Assembly: GCA_016712625.1 (NCBI GenBank)
Contig: JADJQQ010000004.1
Coordinates: 248,001-312,000 of the forward strand
Length of the DNA stretch: 64,000 bases
Reading direction: 5' to 3'
DNA from: Candidatus Competibacteraceae bacterium
GTDB taxonomy: Bacteria; Pseudomonadota; Gammaproteobacteria; Competibacterales; Competibacteraceae
The position numbers and the translations under genes were made by a program. Shown here in pieces: positions 40,603 through 50,710 of this stretch (its first letter is position 1; each line of letters starts with the position of its first letter). Below the pieces are notes generated by a model, which made no database searches, was not told where the DNA came from, and saw nothing but the letters and a program-made list of their open reading frames with translations.

Positions 40603-40763
40603 CAGGCTATCTCCGCGAGGATTTTCGATTCATTGCTGTAAACGTCATCTCCGTTAAAATGGGGTTAAGCGCTTTGGCTGATTGCGATGCCAACTTGCCG
40701 TTTGCGCCAGCGTAGCCCATTATTTCGATAAACACGGAACTTCCGCGCAAGGCTCCCACCGTT

Positions 40764-41750
40764 ATGGAAATGCCCTCTATTACCGGCTACCGGATTGAAA
40801 AAGTGATCGGCAAAGGCGCCATGTCGACCGTTTATCTAGGCGTTCAGGAGTCGCTGGAACGGCGGGTTGCGCTTAAAATCCTGAGCCCCAGACTGGCCTC
40901 CGACCCTACCTTTAACAAGCGTTTCGCCAAGGAAGCCCATATTATCGGTCGGCTCGGCCACCCGCATATCGTGACGATTTTCGACGCCGGCAATTATGGA
41001 GATTTGTTCTACATCGCGATGGAGTATCTGGAAGGCGCCACGCTGAAAGAACTGATCAAGACCGGCATCACCCCGGAACAGGCGGTGAACATCCTGCGCC
41101 AAATCGCGCAAGCACTGGGTTGCGCGCACCAACAAAACTGCATCCACCGCGATATCAAGCCGGCTAATATCATGTTTCGCAATCCAGAAACCGCCGTGCT
41201 ATCCGATTTCGGCATCGCGAAAAATTTGGAAGACAAGACGCAATTGACCGCGGTTGGCTGGCGGATCGGCACGCCCAACTACATGAGCCCCGAACAATCG
41301 CTGGCCAGGCCGGTGGACGCCCGCAGCGATTTATACAGTCTGGGCGTGGTGTTCTACGAAATGCTGACCGGAACCCGACCCTATCAGGGCGCGGATGCCT
41401 TTGAAACGGCCATGCTTCACATCAAAGGACCCGTACCGAGCCTGCCGGAGCCGCTCCGCCGCTTTCAGCCGATCATCGACCGGCTGCTGGCTAAAAAACC
41501 TGAAGACCGCTTCGCGAGCAGTGAGGACCTGGTGCATGCCCTCCAGCAACTCAGTCGGCCAAACGCCACTCCGCCCAGTGGATTCAGGGCGCTATCGCCC
41601 CAAATTTCAGCCCATCAACCGTCGGCGTCTCGAACCCAAATGACGGGGTCGCGCCCGCTCCGGCGCTGGGTGCTTTGGCTGCTGGCGCTGGTATTAACAG
41701 GTCTGGCGGGATTGCTGGCCTCCCGTTTGTTATCCATTGGCCAGCTCTGA
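40764..41750 (+). CDS. Ser/Thr protein kinase with C-terminal membrane anchor
   Basis: PknB-type kinase of 328 residues. Visible subdomains: Gly loop IGKGAMSTVYLG, catalytic Lys in RRVALKIL, HRDIKPANIMF, DFGIAKNL, and the activation end GTPNYMSPEQSLA. After the kinase domain (about 8-265) there is a linker and one transmembrane helix (VLWLLALVLTGLAGLLASRL), so the kinase faces the cytosol. No extracellular sensor domain follows. It is divergent from the vWA lipoprotein gene. A phosphatase is not seen nearby. Confidence 0.92.
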   Translation: MEMPSITGYRIEKVIGKGAMSTVYLGVQESLERRVALKILSPRLASDPTFNKRFAKEAHIIGRLGHPHIVTIFDAGNYGDLFYIAMEYLEGATLKELIKTGITPEQAVNILRQIAQALGCAHQQNCIHRDIKPANIMFRNPETAVLSDFGIAKNLEDKTQLTAVGWRIGTPNYMSPEQSLARPVDARSDLYSLGVVFYEMLTGTRPYQGADAFETAMLHIKGPVPSLPEPLRRFQPIIDRLLAKKPEDRFASSEDLVHALQQLSRPNATPPSGFRALSPQISAHQPSASRTQMTGSRPLRRWVLWLLALVLTGLAGLLASRLLSIGQL

Positions 41751-41797
41751 GCTCCGCGCATCATGGGCTTGCCCTCTCAGTAGCAGGAGTCTGCCCT

Positions 41798-42202
41798 TCA
41801 ATACGTCATGCAGGCGGCGTTAAGAATACCGACCGCCAGCGACAGCATCCCGACGAATACACCGATGGCAACCTTCCCGGCGGGAATATCGTGGGTGAGC
41901 GTGGGTAGCAACAAGCGGGCAAGCAAGTACACGAGCAGTTGGACGATCAGGGCGATCAAACCCCATACCATCATGTCTAACAGACTGACACTGTGCGTGA
42001 TGGCGCTGGCGAGCGGCAATACAAACCCAAGCATGGCCCCACTTAAGCTGGCGGCGGCGGCCGCGTTACCGTCGCGGATTAAGGTAAACTCGCGATAAGG
42101 GGTAATAAAGATGTACGCTAGCAAAAAAAATACCAACAGAGCAACGGCGACGGCAAAATAGGACAGGAACGAGGCTAACCCAGCCAGAGATTGTGTCAGC
42201 AT
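41798..42202 (-). CDS. DUF350 integral membrane protein
   Basis: 134 residues with four hydrophobic segments at about 11-30, 47-68, 77-98 and 112-131. The DUF350 pattern is seen in FITPYREFTLIRDGNAAAAA and SGAMLGFVLPLASAI. The family is small, widespread and of unknown function; some members accompany envelope-stress genes. It is convergent with the Ser/Thr kinase. Confidence 0.85.
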   Translation of the reverse strand: MLTQSLAGLASFLSYFAVAVALLVFFLLAYIFITPYREFTLIRDGNAAAAASLSGAMLGFVLPLASAITHSVSLLDMMVWGLIALIVQLLVYLLARLLLPTLTHDIPAGKVAIGVFVGMLSLAVGILNAACMTY

Positions 42203-42467
42203 GTAAAGTTATTCCTTTCGTTACAAATAAACGCTGGCCAATTTTTCAAGGATTGGTACGTCAAGCATAGAACCAGGGTCGACCAGAAGTTTGCGGAATT
42301 GCTAAAGCAGCAGCCATCCGGTCACCGGCAAGGCTCACCTCTCTCGACACACCGGCCGATGTCCGAACCGAAATAAGCAACGGAGCCAAAAAACGGCCCG
42401 GCCAAGTTGCCCTGGCTTGATCCGCATGATAACGCCGACTCCAGATAAACGTGATCGGGATCGTCAT

Positions 42468-45400
42468 CTAACGCCGTTTTCTGGCAGGCCGCTTTATTTT
42501 GGGGGTTGGCGTCGTCTTTTCTTCCGCCAACCGGACCGCGCCGACCGTACCGATCCCGCTCGCCCGGCCTGCCTCCGTCAGATAGATTCGCCAAAAGGTG
42601 ATCACTTTGCCGTCACTGCTGAAAGCATCCGGTCGAACCTCAACCAACCCGGCTCCGGCCAGCCCCTCCAACAAGCGCTCGAAAGTCGCGCGTTTGATTT
42701 GAGGATTGCCAACGCCCTCGTGTAACTGGCGGATCGTCAAACCCTCCCGCCACCGCAGCGCTTCCAACACCTGTAAGCTCAATTGCGATTCGGCGGTGGT
42801 CAACCGGCGCGACTGCCGCAGCAACGCCGTTTGCGGCGCGCAGACATCGCAAATTCCACAGGGTTTATCATCGTCCCGGTCGCCGAAATGCCGCACCAGC
42901 CGCACCATCCGACAGTGGATCGCCTTATCGGCAAAATCGAGTATCTGTCGCAGTCCGGCCATCTTGTGGGCGCGCTGCTGTTCGTAAGGCGGCAGCCAAT
43001 CCCCGTCGCCACGACCGATATTGCCCTCTCCATCGCGCCACACCCCGCCGTGAACCCGCAATTTTTCCAACGCGGTATCGAACTCCTCTGCCTCCATTTT
43101 CAAGCGGTCGCAGACCAACCCCCTGGGCTGCGGCTCGGGGCGGAGCGCGGCGAAAATCTGCTCCAGTCGTATTGGCTCGGGATAGTCGCGTCGGTGAAAC
43201 CATTCGTGGGTGCGCAGATCGGCATACGAGTAAAGCAGTACCGCGCGCGCCAGCTGTCCGTCGCGTCCAGCCCGGCCGATTTCCTGATAATAGCTTTCGA
43301 TGCTGCCTGGCAACGCGGTGTGAATTACCGTGCGAATGTCGGGTTTGTCGATGCCCATGCCAAACGCGATGGTGGCGACGATCACCGCCAGCTCGCCGCT
43401 CCCGAACAAACTCTGTACTCGGTCGCGCTCCTGCGCGCCCATGCCGGCGTGATAAGCAGCGGCCGGAAAATCCGCCGTCAGCGCCAAGGCCAGCATTTCG
43501 GTGTCTTTGCGGGTCGGCGCATAGACGATAGCTGGCCGTCGAGCCGGATCGAGCAATAGCCGCCGCACCGAGTCGCGACGGTCGGGAATGCGCACTTCCA
43601 CCGCCTCAACCGCCAGATTGGCGCGGCGGAAACCGTGAATGTAACGTACCGCCTCGCTCAAGCCGAGTTGCCGCACGATATCATCCTGTACTTGCACGGT
43701 TGCGGTGGCGGTCAGCGCGATAATCGGGGCGGGCCGCAGGAGCGGTAGATAACGGCCCAGCATTCGGTAATCAGGACGGAAATCATGACCCCAATGAGAA
43801 ATGCAGTGCGCCTCGTCCACGGCGATCAATACCGGCTTGCGCTTGGCCAACATTTCCGGAAAACCGGTCACGCCCAATCGTTCGGGGGCGATGAACAGAT
43901 AATCCAACTGGCCTTGCAAATAAGCCACGCAGACCTGACGGGAGGCGAGCCGGTCGCGACCAGAGTGAATCCGCTCGGCGCGCAGTCCCAATTCGCACAG
44001 CTTGGCGACCTGATCCTCCATTAAGGCGATCAGCGGCGACACCACCAGCGTCGTGCCAGCCCGTGCGATCCCCGGCAATTGAAAACACAACGACTTGCCG
44101 GCGCCAGTCGGCATCACCAGCAACACATCGCGCCCCGCGGTCACGGTCCGACAGACTTGTTCTTGATAAGGTCGGAAATCCGCCAGCTGAAATAGCGACC
44201 GCAACAGTTCCTTCAGGCGATCAACCGAGGTTGGCGCTCGCTGGAACACAGGTTGCAAGATCGGAATCGGATCGCGAGGCGTAACCGGCTTGACGGTCGC
44301 CAACGCCTGCGCCACCGCTTCGCGCACGTAGCCCGCAATCCCCCCCATAAATTCCGTCAAATCGGTTTCCCCGCGCTGAACGCGCCTCAGCCGGGCCTCC
44401 CATTCGCCTGTCAGCGCCGGACTCTTGATCGGTGCTTGCACCGCCTCGATCAGCTGGATACCGCGCTCGGTCGCGTGCAACGCTTTACCGTCACGGCTGA
44501 GATACCGCCGCTTGAGCAGCGTTTCGATGATGTCGGCGCGGGTTGCCGGGGTGCCAAGGCCGCTCTCTTTCATCGCCGCCGACAGCTCCTTGTCTTCCAG
44601 CGTCCGCCCGGCGGTTTCCATCGCCGTCAACAGGGCTGCTTCAGTCAGGCGCGGCGGCGGCCGAGTTTGCTTGATAGCAGCGCGTGCTTCCAGTACCCGC
44701 TGCGCTTGGCCGACCATCAGACCCGGCGGCAAACTCTGTTCGAGACTTTCCGCTTGCGACAACACAGTGGTGCCCTGCGCCATTTCCACATTGCTGGGAC
44801 GCGGTTTTTTACGAGCAGACGGTTGTGAAAAATCGTGCCGGGGGTTCACCTCCAAAATTTTCCAGCCGATTTGCTCGACTGCCGTGCCGCTGCTGTGATA
44901 GCGGTCGATCGTGGTGGTCCCATCCTCACCCAAGGCGGTAATGGCGGTGATCAGCGTCGTAACCGCCCAAAGGTGATCCTCGTGCCACGCCATCAGCAAG
45001 CGGCGGCATATCAGCTCGTAAATGCTCCGGTCGTCGCCCGCCAATCCGCTGGGCGCTGATAAAGCCGTGGGGATGATGGCGTGGTGATCGCTCACCTTAC
45101 CATCGTCCACAAAGCGCGTGGTCAATGGCCGCTGGCCGGTGCCAAGCGCCAATTCTCCTCGAAATGGCGCTGCGATAGCCGCCGTCACCGCTCCCAGCGT
45201 TTCCGCCACCGCCGCCGAAAGATGGCGGCTGTCGGTGCGCGGATAGCTGATCAGCTTATGGTGCTCATACAACTTCTGGGCGATATCGAGGGTGGCTTGG
45301 GCGCTGAATCCATACAAGCGATTGGCGTGGCGCTGTAATTCGGTCAGGTCGTAGAGTAACGGTGGCGGCGCTCGGCGGGTTTCAGCGACGCAAGACTGAA

Positions 45401-46289
45401 TAGCGGCTTGCCCGCAACGGGCGCGCGCGACGATGCGGGCGGCTTCTTCGCCATCGGCCGGCAACCGCTTGGCCTTGGCGTCAGGCTTTTCTCCCCGAAA
45501 CCAGACTCCTTGATAGCGGGTGATGGCATCGCTCTGAGCCGCCGGCGCTGAGTCGCTGCTTCCCAATTCGGCGGTCGAGGTCGCTCCCACCGGCTGCGCT
45601 GCCCTGTCAAGCGCGGCGAATAGAGCCACCACTTCCTGATAATCCTCCGGCACGAAGGCGCGAATGGCCAGATCCCGCTCCACCACCATCGCCAGCGTGG
45701 GCGTTTGCACTCGTCCAACCGATAGCGTCTCGTCGCCGGCCACCCCGCGGTTCAGGGTATAGGCCCGCGATAGATTCATGCCAACCAGCCAATCGGCCTG
45801 ACTCCGCCCCCGAGCCGCGGCCGCCAAGGCATCTAATTCCCGACTGTCGCGCAGCTGTTGAAATCCCTGGCGGATGGCATCCGGCGTCAACGAGGAAATC
45901 CAAAGCCGGCTGAACGGTTTGCGACAGCCGGCTGCTTCATAGAGGTAACGGAAAATCAACTCGCCCTCGCGGCCGGCATCGGTCGCGCAAACGACTCGCT
46001 CGATAGCTTCATCGTTGAGGATGCGACAAACGGCTTCAAACTGTCCGCGGGTGCGCTCACCGACAACCAACGGCCAATGCTCCGGCAGCATGGGCAAAAG
46101 ATCGCGCCGCCAGCGCTTCCAGTCAGGGTTGATTTCGTGCGGCTCGGCCAATCGCACCAGATGCCCGATGGCCCAGGTCACGACATAGCCGTTACCGTGC
46201 AGAAAACCATCGCCGCGCCGACGGGCGCCCAGTACCTTCGCAATATCGCGGGCGACGGCGGGTTTTTCAGCAACCACGGCGACGCTCAT
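42468..46289 (-). CDS. Topoisomerase III-RecQ helicase fusion protein
   Basis: One 1273-residue frame joins two enzymes that act together. Residues 1-670 are a type IA topoisomerase like TopB: Toprim VVAEKPAVARDIAKVLG and ATDAGREGE (102-110), catalytic Tyr349 in ISYPRTDSRHL, and SGLGTPATRADIIETL near 575-590. Residues 690-1273 are RecQ: FRPYQEQVC, Walker A TGAGKS (728-733), DEAH (825-828), ALTATAT, the helicase C-lobe with FGMGIDKPDIR and QEIGRAGRDG, the RecQ zinc site CGICDVC and a winged-helix ending. No HRDC domain is visible. The frame is open throughout with no internal stop, so the fusion looks genuine. It probably dissolves double Holliday junctions and resolves replication intermediates. 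Confidence 0.93.
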   Translation of the reverse strand: MSVAVVAEKPAVARDIAKVLGARRRGDGFLHGNGYVVTWAIGHLVRLAEPHEINPDWKRWRRDLLPMLPEHWPLVVGERTRGQFEAVCRILNDEAIERVVCATDAGREGELIFRYLYEAAGCRKPFSRLWISSLTPDAIRQGFQQLRDSRELDALAAAARGRSQADWLVGMNLSRAYTLNRGVAGDETLSVGRVQTPTLAMVVERDLAIRAFVPEDYQEVVALFAALDRAAQPVGATSTAELGSSDSAPAAQSDAITRYQGVWFRGEKPDAKAKRLPADGEEAARIVARARCGQAAIQSCVAETRRAPPPLLYDLTELQRHANRLYGFSAQATLDIAQKLYEHHKLISYPRTDSRHLSAAVAETLGAVTAAIAAPFRGELALGTGQRPLTTRFVDDGKVSDHHAIIPTALSAPSGLAGDDRSIYELICRRLLMAWHEDHLWAVTTLITAITALGEDGTTTIDRYHSSGTAVEQIGWKILEVNPRHDFSQPSARKKPRPSNVEMAQGTTVLSQAESLEQSLPPGLMVGQAQRVLEARAAIKQTRPPPRLTEAALLTAMETAGRTLEDKELSAAMKESGLGTPATRADIIETLLKRRYLSRDGKALHATERGIQLIEAVQAPIKSPALTGEWEARLRRVQRGETDLTEFMGGIAGYVREAVAQALATVKPVTPRDPIPILQPVFQRAPTSVDRLKELLRSLFQLADFRPYQEQVCRTVTAGRDVLLVMPTGAGKSLCFQLPGIARAGTTLVVSPLIALMEDQVAKLCELGLRAERIHSGRDRLASRQVCVAYLQGQLDYLFIAPERLGVTGFPEMLAKRKPVLIAVDEAHCISHWGHDFRPDYRMLGRYLPLLRPAPIIALTATATVQVQDDIVRQLGLSEAVRYIHGFRRANLAVEAVEVRIPDRRDSVRRLLLDPARRPAIVYAPTRKDTEMLALALTADFPAAAYHAGMGAQERDRVQSLFGSGELAVIVATIAFGMGIDKPDIRTVIHTALPGSIESYYQEIGRAGRDGQLARAVLLYSYADLRTHEWFHRRDYPEPIRLEQIFAALRPEPQPRGLVCDRLKMEAEEFDTALEKLRVHGGVWRDGEGNIGRGDGDWLPPYEQQRAHKMAGLRQILDFADKAIHCRMVRLVRHFGDRDDDKPCGICDVCAPQTALLRQSRRLTTAESQLSLQVLEALRWREGLTIRQLHEGVGNPQIKRATFERLLEGLAGAGLVEVRPDAFSSDGKVITFWRIYLTEAGRASGIGTVGAVRLAEEKTTPTPKIKRPARKRR

Positions 46290-46313
46290 GGGAAGGACAA
46301 AGATGGAAGCCGG

Positions 46314-48765
46314 CTAGCTTGCGATGGCGCCCAAGCGCCGGGCGACCTCCGGGAATTCCACTAGCGATACCGGCGGTGAAAAATAGTAACCCTGCGCGTA
46401 CCGGCACCCCATGTCGCGCAACAAATCCAACTGTTCCTGGCTTTCGACTCCTTCCGCTATCACCTCAAGTTTCAAGCTGCGGCTCAAGGCCAAAATGGCT
46501 TCCACCAAAGCCCTATCGTTGGGGTCGATCACCATGTCGCGCACGAAGGAAAGATCGATCTTGACCTGATCGATTGGAAAACGTTTCAGACAGGAGAGCG
46601 AAGAATAGCCGGTGCCAAAATCATCAAGGTTGATATGAATGCCCAATTTCCGAACTGCGTCAAGCCAGCGGCGGGCCTGGGGGCTGTCCGCCAGCAACGC
46701 GCCTTCCGCGATTTCAAACACGAGATCGTCCGGCGTGAGGCCACGGCGTTCGAGTGAGGTAGTCACCGTCTCCAACGGCAGTCCACGAAACACCTGAGCA
46801 CTGGTCAGATTGATGGCGAGGGGGCCTTTCAAACCAATCTTGCGCCAGTTACCGAGGGTCTGACACGCTTGCTCGAAGACCCAGGCTCCGATTTCACGCA
46901 TCAACCCCATGTCCTCCGCCAGGGGAATAAACTCGCTTGGCGGCACCATCCCACGTTGCGGGTGACGCCACCGTAACAAAGCTTCGGCGCTCGCCAAACG
47001 ATGGGTGGCGATCTCGATAATCGGTTGAAAGTGCAGCGCCAGCTCTCCCCGTTCCAACGCCAGCCGCAGGTCGGTTTCCAACATCAGCTGTCGCGCCAGT
47101 TCGTCGTCCATGGCCGGCTCGTACACGCGATAGGTGCTTCGCCCGGCCAGCTTGGCTTGATACATCGCCAAATCGGCGTGGCGCACCAGATCTTCCGAAT
47201 CATCGCCGTGACCGGGATACAGCGCGATACCAATGCTGGCGCCGATATGCACGATATGGCCCGCCAAATCGAACGGTTCCACCAAACAGGCGATGATTTT
47301 TTCAGCGACGATGCCCACATCGCTCTCTTCGACCACGTTCGGCAACACCACCACGAATTCATCGCCACCCAGCCGCGCCACCGTGTCGGTATCACGCACG
47401 CAAACCCCCAAGCGCATGGCGACCTGATAGAGCAGCCGATCGCCCACGCTGTGTCCCAGGGTATCGTTCACCTGCTTGAAACGGTCGAGATCCGCAAACA
47501 TCAACGCCACTTGTCGATCGTAGCGGCGAGCCTGTTTTAGGGCTTGCTCCAGTCGTTCGTGAAACAAACTCCGATTGGGCAGCCCAGTCAGCGGATCGTA
47601 GTTCGCCCGGTAGAAAATTTCTTGCTCGGCCTGCTTGCGGGCGGTGATGTCGTTGAAAAAAGCAACATACTCGACAATCTGTCCCTCCGGAGCGCGTACC
47701 CCGGCAATGGTTTCCCAGACCGGATACAGATCGCCATTCTTGCGGCGATGCCACATTTCGCCTGACCACCGGCCGGTGTCGTGCAAGGTTTGCCAGAAAC
47801 TGGCGTAGAAGTGCTGATCGTGGCGTCCGGACCTAAGCAAGCGGGGGGTTTGGCCAATCGTTTCTTCCAAGCCATAACCGGTAATCGTGGTGAACGCGGG
47901 ATTGATCGACTTGATGACGCCTTTGGCATCGGTCACCATGATCGCGTCGGCCGCGGTCTGGAACACGGTTTCAGCCAACAGCAGATTTTCCTCGGTTTTT
48001 TTGCGTTCGGTAATATCCACCAGGACACTGATGATACCGGTTTTACCCGTTGTCGGCGGCGTAAATACGGCCTGATGGACAATGACCGACCGCGGGTCCT
48101 GGCCCATTACCGGCATCTCGGTTTCGTAAATGCGCTGTTGCCAATCGTTGCCGCCTCCCTCGGCCAAATCGGCGGCGGTTGTGGGTTTCGGTACCCCGCA
48201 ACCCGGACTCAGCAAGTCGCCGTCCGCCAGATCCAAACAGCGTCCCCCCATCAATGACTTGAAGGCAGGATTACAGATCAAGCAACGCCCGTCGGAGTCC
48301 TCCACCGCGAGCGGCACCGGTAGGGTTTCAATCAGCACCCGCTGAAAATCCGCCCGCCACGATAGCTCGCGCATGGCGGCGCTGGCTCGCAGGATATAGC
48401 GCGCGGTGGGCGAGAATAAAGGTATTAAGCGGCTTGGTAATAAAATCGGTGGCGCCGGTGCTGTAAGCATGTTGAATCGAGAACTCATCTTCCAGCGCGG
48501 TGATCATCACAATGGGGACGTTCGCCCCGGCTGGTAGTTGCCTAAGCTGGGCGCAGGTCGCAAAACCATCGATCCCCGGCATCAACACGTCCAGCAGAAC
48601 CATGTCAAAGTCGTATTCAACAAAAATAGCAAGCGCGCTTTCCCCGCTTTCCGCTTCCTGCACGATAAAACCGTCGTGCTCCAGCGTGTCTCCGATCAGT
48701 ATTCGCGTCAGCGGATCGTCGTCAACCACCAAAATCCTGCCACGCGTTTCCTGTCGGCTATCCAT
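46314..48765 (-). pseudogene. REC-PAS-PAS-GGDEF-EAL protein split by a frameshift
   Basis: Read as one gene, the protein has an N-terminal receiver (ILVVDDDPLTR, phosphoacceptor in VLLDVLMPGIDG), two PAS-like sensor segments, a GGDEF domain with RLGGDEF and an EAL domain with EALLRW, NLTSAQ and LDDFGTGYSSL. The receiver frame (48328-48765, 145 residues) and the rest (46314-48488) do not join. Across 48399-48405, a GCGCGCG run, adding one CG dinucleotide gives HRARYILRASAAMREL, the linker normal for this class. Either the assembly lost two bases or the gene is broken or phase-variable. Both catalytic domains look intact, so it would make and degrade c-di-GMP. Confidence 0.82.
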
Positions 48766-49394
48766 AGAACGTCCTCCATCGAAAAGCGATCACTGGTATC
48801 CGATTTCGGACCAATCTACTGATCGAATACTGTCCCCGAATCATCTAGAACCTATATGAGATCAGAGCTTTGAATAATAAAAATAAAATCTTAAAAAGCA
48901 TCGCTTTCGAGCTGCTCCGGCTTCCAAAAATTGACACCAAAGAAATACATTAGTTTATTGAAAATAATAAACTAATTTTCATACAGGCCCTCAGTTTACA
49001 ATCCTTATGGCAATGTGAGATCAATTCAATATTCAAAAGATTGCCTCTAAAATCCGAGCCCATTGTCCTCGGCGCACCCCCCTCAATCAGCAAGTACTAA
49101 TATATCTCAAACGACGACATTATCTTCAATAACATCATTTTCAAGCAATCTCACAAATCATCAAGTTTATGCAACAAAATATTTACAAATCTTAGTCAGA
49201 GCGATGGCGGGTGACAAGCCCTATTTTTGAAGATAAAACTAGCTAAACGCTTTGAAATCGGAGTTGCAATCCCTATATCATCGGTATAAATATTTTGCTG
49301 GCGTGTTGCCAGGGACGCATTCGCGTGTGAACCCTTCACGCGCTGGCATGGTCAATACCAATAGTTTCCAAAACGCTTAGGAGGTTCTTCAACA
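48766..49394. other. AT-rich intergenic region with inverted repeat
   Basis: 629 bp between divergent genes. From about 48,850 to 49,260 it is AT-rich. It contains ATTAGTTTATT (48949-48959) and AATAAACTAAT (48966-48976), an 11-bp perfect inverted repeat with a 6-bp loop. A promoter candidate for the YccA-type gene is TTGCAA (49264-49269) and TATAAA (49285-49290), followed by a leader hairpin CGCGTG/CACGCG. No gene is visible. Confidence 0.6.
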
Positions 49395-50077
49395 ATGGTG
49401 CAGAGAAACGACTTGTGGGTAAGCCGCCGATCACGCTGACGCTTGATGACTCGGTAACTAGCAATAAGGTGTTGCGGAACACCTATCTTTTGCTATCGGC
49501 TACCCTGCTGTTTAGCGCCCTCACGGCGGGCGTCGCCATGGCCATGAACGCCGCTCCACTGCATTGGCTGGTCACCTTGGGCGGTTACTTCGGATTGCTG
49601 TTTGCCGTAACCCGGTTACGCAACAGCGCGTGGGGTTTGGCGGCCGTATTCGCCTTGACGGGCTTCCTGGGCTACACCCTCGGGCCGATCCTGAATCTTT
49701 ACCTCAGTCTACCCAACGGCCCGCAAGTCGTCATGACCGCGCTCGGCGGCACTGGCGTGATTTTCCTGGCCCTGTCCGGCTATGCCGTGGTCAGCCGCAA
49801 AGACTTCAGCTTCATGGGCGGATTCCTGATGGTCGGCTTGTTGGTCTCCTTCCTGATCGGCTTGGGCGCCATGCTGTTTAACATGCCGATGGTGTCGCTG
49901 GCGGTCTCGGGAATGTTCATCCTGTTGATGTCAGGCATGATCCTTTGGCAAACCAGCGAAATCATCCACGGCGGCGAGACCAACTACATCATGGCCACCG
50001 TTAGCCTCTATATCACGATTTTCAACTTGTTCATCAGCTTGTTGCAAATCCTCGGCGTTGTATCCGGCGACGATTAA
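49395..50077 (+). CDS. Bax inhibitor-1/YccA-family membrane protein (start frameshifted)
   Basis: Inner-membrane protein of the YccA group, which in E. coli modulates FtsH. The main frame has seven hydrophobic segments and the family motifs SNKVLRNTYLLLS, GFLGYTLGPILNLYL, FSFMGGFLM, and the C-terminal IIHGGETNYIMATVSLY. AGGAGG (about 49379-49384) points to ATG at 49395, but that frame stops after 14 codons. One more G in the run at 49417-49419 would join it to give MVQRNDLWGKPPITL, a natural N-terminus. Without it the only start is GTG at 49415 (220 residues). A terminator follows. Confidence 0.88.
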
Positions 50078-50116
50078 CCATTATTGGTTTGCGGCGCGCT
50101 GGCCGGCTGAACACAA

Positions 50117-50140
50117 GACCCCGCTCTCGCGGGGTTTTTT
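50117..50140 (+). terminator. Rho-independent terminator after the YccA-type gene
   Basis: CCCCGC (50119-50124), loop TCTC, GCGGGG (50129-50134) and six T's. Clean example, 41 bp after the stop. Confidence 0.9.
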
Positions 50141-50150
50141 GTTGCTGATC

Positions 50151-50468
50151 CTAGGGCTTGAACCCCTCCGGCTTGTTCTTTATCCAATCCACGAACCGGC
50201 GGATCGCGGGATGGTCCAATAAGGCTTCGCGGCTGTGGTAGCTTGTCTCCATCTCCTTCTCACTGAGCACCTGGTGCAGATGATTGTGGCAGGGCCGGCA
50301 GACCCACAGAATACAAGTCCGAACTTCTTGCCGGCTGAACAAACGCTGGTTGCGTTTTTTGCGGTGGCGGGCAAGTGGAATTAGGTGATGGCGGGTCAGC
50401 AAGGCGATAGTACGCCCACAGAGTTGGCAATAATCGGGTCTTGGCGGTAGCGGCGGAACAGTCGTCAT
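50151..50468 (-). CDS. HNH-type small protein
   Basis: 105 residues with paired CxxC zinc ligands: CQLCGRTIALLTRHHLIP and WVCRPCHNHLHQVLSEKE, the arrangement of small HNH nucleases. The His-His in RHHLIPL is the likely metal or catalytic site. Start at 50468 gives the usual short N-terminus; an in-frame start 63 bases upstream lies in the terminator-like hairpin and is unlikely. No restriction or methylase gene is adjacent, so a role in restriction cannot be claimed. Confidence 0.78.
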   Translation of the reverse strand: MTTVPPLPPRPDYCQLCGRTIALLTRHHLIPLARHRKKRNQRLFSRQEVRTCILWVCRPCHNHLHQVLSEKEMETSYHSREALLDHPAIRRFVDWIKNKPEGFKP

Positions 50469-50499
50469 ACGATCCGATAAGCCAACCCATTGGAACCTT

Positions 50500-50611
50500 A
50501 AAAAAAAGGCCGGGCAAAGGCGCCCGGCCAAAAACCACCAAAGGAGGATGTGCAGCAGACTGAGGAGAAGAAAAATGTCTGCTGCACGGGGCTTATGATA
50601 ACAAAAAACTT
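50500..50611 (-). ncRNA. Candidate small RNA with anti-Shine-Dalgarno motifs
   Basis: Minus strand. A promoter-like pair TTGCCG (50642-50647) and TATTAT (50618-50623) with 18-bp spacing would start RNA near 50611. It then holds an 11-bp perfect hairpin GTGCAGCAGAC/GTCTGCTGCAC (50550-50587) whose loop is CTTCTCCTCA, an open segment ATCCTCCTTTGGTGG, and a GGCCGGGC/GCCCGGCC terminator (50508-50529) with eight T's. Two exposed CTCC-type motifs are complementary to ribosome-binding sites. No reading frame is apparent. This is a prediction by eye. Confidence 0.6.
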
Positions 50612-50710
50612 AGAAAAATAATACCGCCTTTAGTTGTTTTTCGGCAAAAAACAACATTTTGTTGTGCAAACAATAGGTTATACTTAACTTTTTGCTGCAT
50701 TGCCGTAAAA

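Noticed and set aside
43783..44088. Possible separate gene inside the topB-recQ fusion
   Set aside because: Shadow frame; the fusion frame is continuous and carries all motifs.
48949..48976. 11-bp inverted repeat as a terminator
   Set aside because: Pure AT arms, no T tract directly after it, and both neighbours are transcribed away from it, so a terminator has nothing to end.
50469..50531. N-terminal extension of the HNH protein
   Set aside because: The extra codons lie in the small-RNA terminator hairpin and T tract.
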